DNA of 34,713 nucleotides from Acidobacteria bacterium UBA7540 (lineage in GTDB: Bacteria; Acidobacteriota; Terriglobia; UBA7540), in the NCBI GenBank assembly GCA_002478145.1, contig DLMI01000170.1, forward strand, positions 122,277 through 156,989, in the 5' to 3' direction. Under the pieces are notes generated by a model. The model saw only the letters and a list, made by a program, of their open reading frames with translations. It had not been told where the DNA came from and searched no databases. Shown one piece after another: positions 32,943-34,713 of the stretch. The position numbers and the translations under genes were made by a program. Every line of letters begins with the position of its first letter. The first letter of the stretch is position 1.

Positions 32943-33425
32943 CTACGGGGCCTTCGCCGGCGCAACGACATACACGTATTCCAACGGCTCGTCGCCGGTG
33001 TTCGCGACGTTGTGCCGCGTTGCAGGAGGGATGTAAACGAGCATCGGCGCCTCAATTGCGCGCCCTGGCTGGCCTTCGACGCGGGCCTCGCCACGGCCGC
33101 GCAGGACCACCAGCGCCTCTTCGTTTTGGCCGGTGGTGTGCCAGCCGACCGATCCTCCAAGCTTCAGCCGGACAAAGCCGCTGCGCATCCCGGCCGTCTG
33201 CGGTATCCCTTGAAGCAGCGCGCAGTCTCCCTCCGCGCATTTAAGAGGCAGCGTCTGCGGCTGTGGGGGGCGCATCTGGGCTGAAAGAGGTAGCAGAGCT
33301 AGGGAAAAGAGAAGCAGAGTTCCGGCGAGAAGACTCAGCACGATTTGTTTCGTGGAAAGAGTGGGCGTGCCAACGCCCTTGAGATAGTCCGCCCAGTGCG
33401 TCTCGGGATGAATATTAGATGGCAT
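32943..33425 (-). CDS. Membrane-anchored or exported cupin-domain protein
   Basis: 160 residues. A hydrophobic segment (about residues 28-49, VLSLLAGTLLLFSLALLPLSA) is a signal peptide or anchor. A single cupin barrel follows, from GSVGWHTTGQNEEALVVLRG to ATRHNVANTGDEPLEYVYVVAP. The metal-ligand pattern is incomplete: the first motif has His-Thr-Thr-Gly-Gln-Asn-Glu where G(X)5HXH(X)3-4E is usual, but the later His of RHNVAN is present. It may bind metal or be a regulator or isomerase; the function is unknown. It lies convergent to kbl. Confidence 0.75.
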   Translation of the reverse strand: MPSNIHPETHWADYLKGVGTPTLSTKQIVLSLLAGTLLLFSLALLPLSAQMRPPQPQTLPLKCAEGDCALLQGIPQTAGMRSGFVRLKLGGSVGWHTTGQNEEALVVLRGRGEARVEGQPGRAIEAPMLVYIPPATRHNVANTGDEPLEYVYVVAPAKAP

Positions 33426-33895
33426 GGTTTCTGTCCTTCATATCCGAAGTGGCGCTTCAGCCGGGATTTCTGTTTTGGAATCTCGGTAGTCTTGAGTGTA
33501 CATCCCACTGCCCCGTTTTGGAACGTTTCAGCAGCGCCGCCCGAGGCCGTTCTGAATTGATCCGTCATCCAATGTTTGACCTGAGTGAAGTAGGTTTGGA
33601 AGCGGACGTTCCTGACCCCGCACGCATGTGCCCCTGGCACCTGAAGTCTGAAACCTGGCACGTCACACCTGCTCTTCCCCCACCCGCCACGAGAGTCGAC
33701 AGTCGAAGGTTGGCTGCGGCCCTTCCCCACCTACGACCTACGACATACCATCTACCTCCTTTGTTTTCAACAACATTCCTGGATATTGCGGGTAACTATG
33801 TTTGTTTTCAACAACATTCCCGCTTTGCCTCCGAGTTTTCCACAGCGGTCCTTTGTTTTCAATAACATTCCCGCGTCGCTCGTCATTTTTTGAAG
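33426..33895. other. Intergenic region with repeat arrays and triple direct repeat
   Basis: No intact gene is supported. From 33632 to 33662 CCTGGCACCTGAAGTCTGAAACCTGGCA belongs to the TGCCAGGTGCCAG family. At 33731-33757 a CTACGACC / CTACCTCC segment belongs to the GTAGGTGG family. Three direct copies of a 20-base unit lie at 33760-33871. Confidence 0.55.
33760..33871 (-). repeat. Three direct copies of a 20-base unit (GGAATGTTGTTGAAAACAAA)
   Basis: Read on the minus strand, GGAATGTTGTTGAAAACAAA occurs at 33779-33760, again at 33820-33801, and with one mismatch (GGAATGTTATTGAAAACAAA) at 33871-33852. The spacings are 41 and 51 bases. The units contain the motif GAAAACAAA and lie downstream of a gene fragment (33896-33982). 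Confidence 0.85.
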
Positions 33896-33982
33896 TTACT
33901 GAGGTTTCTTCTTTCCCCGCCAGCGTGACATCTTGTCGTAGACCCTGGCACTGGCCAAGAGCCCCGCCAACTCGAACTCCCC
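33896..33982 (-). pseudogene. C-terminal gene fragment
   Basis: A reading frame encodes GEFELAGLLASARVYDKMSR and onward to a basic KKKPQ tail, ending in TAA at 33898-33896. It has no start and a TGA directly upstream, where a repeat array begins. The basic, helix-like tail reads as protein-coding. It may be the 3' end of the same gene whose 5' end lies at 34183-34326, the middle having been lost to repeat DNA, but that link is an inference. Confidence 0.4.
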
Positions 33983-34200
33983 TCAGATTCAGTAGGCAGT
34001 CGGCAGTCAGCAGAAGGCGGTGGATACCAATGTAGAGCGCAGCAATCCATAATTCACCATTCACCATTCACAATTCATAATTCAGAATTCAGCATTGCCC
34101 CAGCCCAAGCGCCTGCCCCAGCTCTTCTGCCTCCTGACTCCTGAATCCCGAATCCTGAATGCTGTTCTTCCCCACCTACCACCTACCACATACCATCTGA
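33983..34200. repeat. Composite repeat block (four families)
   Basis: In order: a GGCAGTCGGCAGTCAGCAG segment (33994-34012), an AATTCACCATTCACCATTCA array (34050-34069 and to 34093), an inverted CTCCTGACTCCTGAATCCCG array (34131-34150 and to 34160), and CCCACCTACCACCTACCACA (34171-34190 and to 34197). These families recur elsewhere in the window. The block separates the two gene fragments. Confidence 0.75.
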
Positions 34201-34326
34201 ATTCAAGGCATTGAGCCGGGAGTTCTGCTTGGCGGCGGGGCTGCGCGGTCCGGTGGAACGCTGGGCATTCTGGCGTGCGGCGGCGAGCAACTCGGGCGTA
34301 AGTCGGGGTGATTGGCGTAAGGACAT
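34183..34326 (-). pseudogene. N-terminal fragment of an acidobacterial 'NAQ..STGPR' family gene
   Basis: From ATG 34326 with AGGAGG 5 bases upstream the frame reads MSLRQSPRLTPELLAAARQN, then AQRSTGPRSPAAKQNSRLNA, and stops at TAG after 47 residues. The AQRSTGPR...K..S..NAL pattern is the N-terminal hallmark of a family common in Acidobacteriota that normally continues KHG and runs to 150-250 residues. Here the sequence turns into a GGTATGTGGTAGG repeat exactly after NALN, and the repeat supplies the stop codon. The strong binding site suggests a formerly expressed gene. Confidence 0.65.
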
Positions 34327-34433
34327 GGTTCCTCCTGGGGCGGGGTGTTAGGATAGCGAGGAAAGGACTTCCCCGCGGGTTGGACTTTTCACATGAGTAG
34401 GCTACCACAGCGGCGCGGCGTTGTCAAGAGACA

Positions 34434-34639
34434 TCATGTCCACACGTCTAGCCCAGGGTTAGTCGGATTGAATGAGGCGATGCGGAAGCCCAGCTCGCCT
34501 CGCAGGTCGGCGAGCGTGGTGACGAATTGGCGCTTAAACCGCTCCGAGTCCAGGAGGCGGGCGCGATCCCGCCCTGCGGGATGCTGGTGGTCACGTAATG
34601 AAGATGATTGAGGCCGTAAAAATGCCGCAGCCGAGGCAT
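34434..34639 (-). pseudogene. Broken REP-associated tyrosine transposase (RAYT, IS200-like)
   Basis: The start MPRLRHFYGLNHLHYVTTS matches the N terminus of acidobacterial RAYT/Y1 transposases. After TTS the frame is disrupted by a palindromic CCCGCAGGGCGGGATCGC segment. A second frame then continues with RARLLDSERFKRQFVTTLAD and LRGELGFRI, again typical of the family. Homology ends at GFRI (34479), before the catalytic His-x-His and Tyr motifs would appear, and the frame stops at 34434. Loss by a palindrome insertion plus 3' truncation is the simplest reading. RAYTs move short palindromic repeats, and this window is full of them. Confidence 0.6.
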
Positions 34640-34713
34640 GAAAAGATTCTACCTCAGCCTCAAGCGGAATCAGCGTGGCGCAGACTTGACCAAGAAGCTG
34701 TGAAAGAATTGGC
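34640..34713. other. Window end, no feature
   Basis: The last 74 bases are unique sequence. I see no gene start, RNA or repeat that can be supported; a gene to the right may begin beyond the window. Confidence 0.5.

Noticed and set aside
33419..33865. 148-residue plus-strand frame after the cupin gene
   Set aside because: Built mainly from repeat arrays (CCTGGCACC, CTACCACCTACC, TTTGTTTTC units) and has no homology pattern.
33760..33871. Three 20-base repeats considered as a CRISPR array
   Set aside because: Spacers are 21 and 31 bases, units lack dyad symmetry, only three copies exist and no cas gene is near.
33738..34067. 109-residue minus-strand frame across the triple repeat
   Set aside because: The first half is repeat-derived and a different frame gives a better coding fragment ending at 33896. 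A GNVIENK-like pattern is kept only as an option in the finding on the triple repeat.
34393..34611. Small plus-strand frame opposite the RAYT remnant
   Set aside because: Shadow of the minus-strand remnant, which has recognisable family sequence in two frames.

Overview
The window is 34.7 kb of moderately GC-rich bacterial chromosome, most likely from an uncultured soil or sediment Acidobacteriota. The evidence is an acidobacterial-type VWFA-domain protein (27438-28619), a secreted protein built from 'PAGT' beta-type segments (9067-10128), remnants of a short 'NAQ..STGPR' protein (34183-34326), and intergenic regions packed with palindromes and degenerate tandem repeats. Nothing marks it as a plasmid or phage: there is no replication, packaging or conjugation ATPase gene. 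Assignments come from reading protein motifs by eye; no database search was possible.

Layout. 1-414: palindromic intergenic DNA. 415-3237: two sugar-alcohol or sugar-phosphate dehydrogenases (SorE-like zinc enzyme, MtlD-like). 3336-4979: a PIN toxin with only a stub of its antitoxin, and asparagine synthetase A. 5349-10128: a tightly coupled five-gene minus-strand cluster of exported or envelope proteins (PAGT/VirB10-like protein, coiled-coil protein, small cysteine protein, lytic transglycosylase, TonB-like proline-rich protein). 10688-13149: FGGY sugar kinase and class II ketose-bisphosphate aldolase with a 4-base overlap. 13160-21158: housekeeping and membrane genes (ICMT-like methyltransferase, P1/NylC-type peptidase, lipoprotein, SerS, zinc CDF transporter, OsmC, ion channel, TPR protein). 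21666-22045: DUF433 antitoxin with a truncated toxin. 22103-25800: quinone oxidoreductase, RpiB, beta-hydroxyacid dehydrogenase and old-yellow-enzyme reductase. 26135-33425: HtrA-like protease, VWFA protein, cyclase-family hydrolase, ACS-type MFS transporter, TPR protein, Kbl-type acyltransferase and a cupin. 33426-34713: repeat-rich DNA holding gene fragments and a broken RAYT transposase.

How genes fit together. The dehydrogenases, kinase, aldolase, RpiB and MFS carrier suggest use of polyols, sugars or sugar acids, with the core pathway split into two blocks separated by the toxin/AsnA/envelope segment. The envelope cluster is the best candidate for an undescribed system: it looks like a cell-wall-spanning apparatus without an ATPase.

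The most distinctive feature is the intergenic DNA. At least eight families of short degenerate repeats recur between genes. In several places the stop codon of the adjacent gene is itself the first base triplet of the repeat (1672, 7601, 14859, 17005, 17061, 29503), and several gene fragments end exactly where a repeat begins. Two copies of a ~155-base inverted-repeat element (15541-15697, 29359-29512) and a broken RAYT gene suggest past mobile-palindrome activity.
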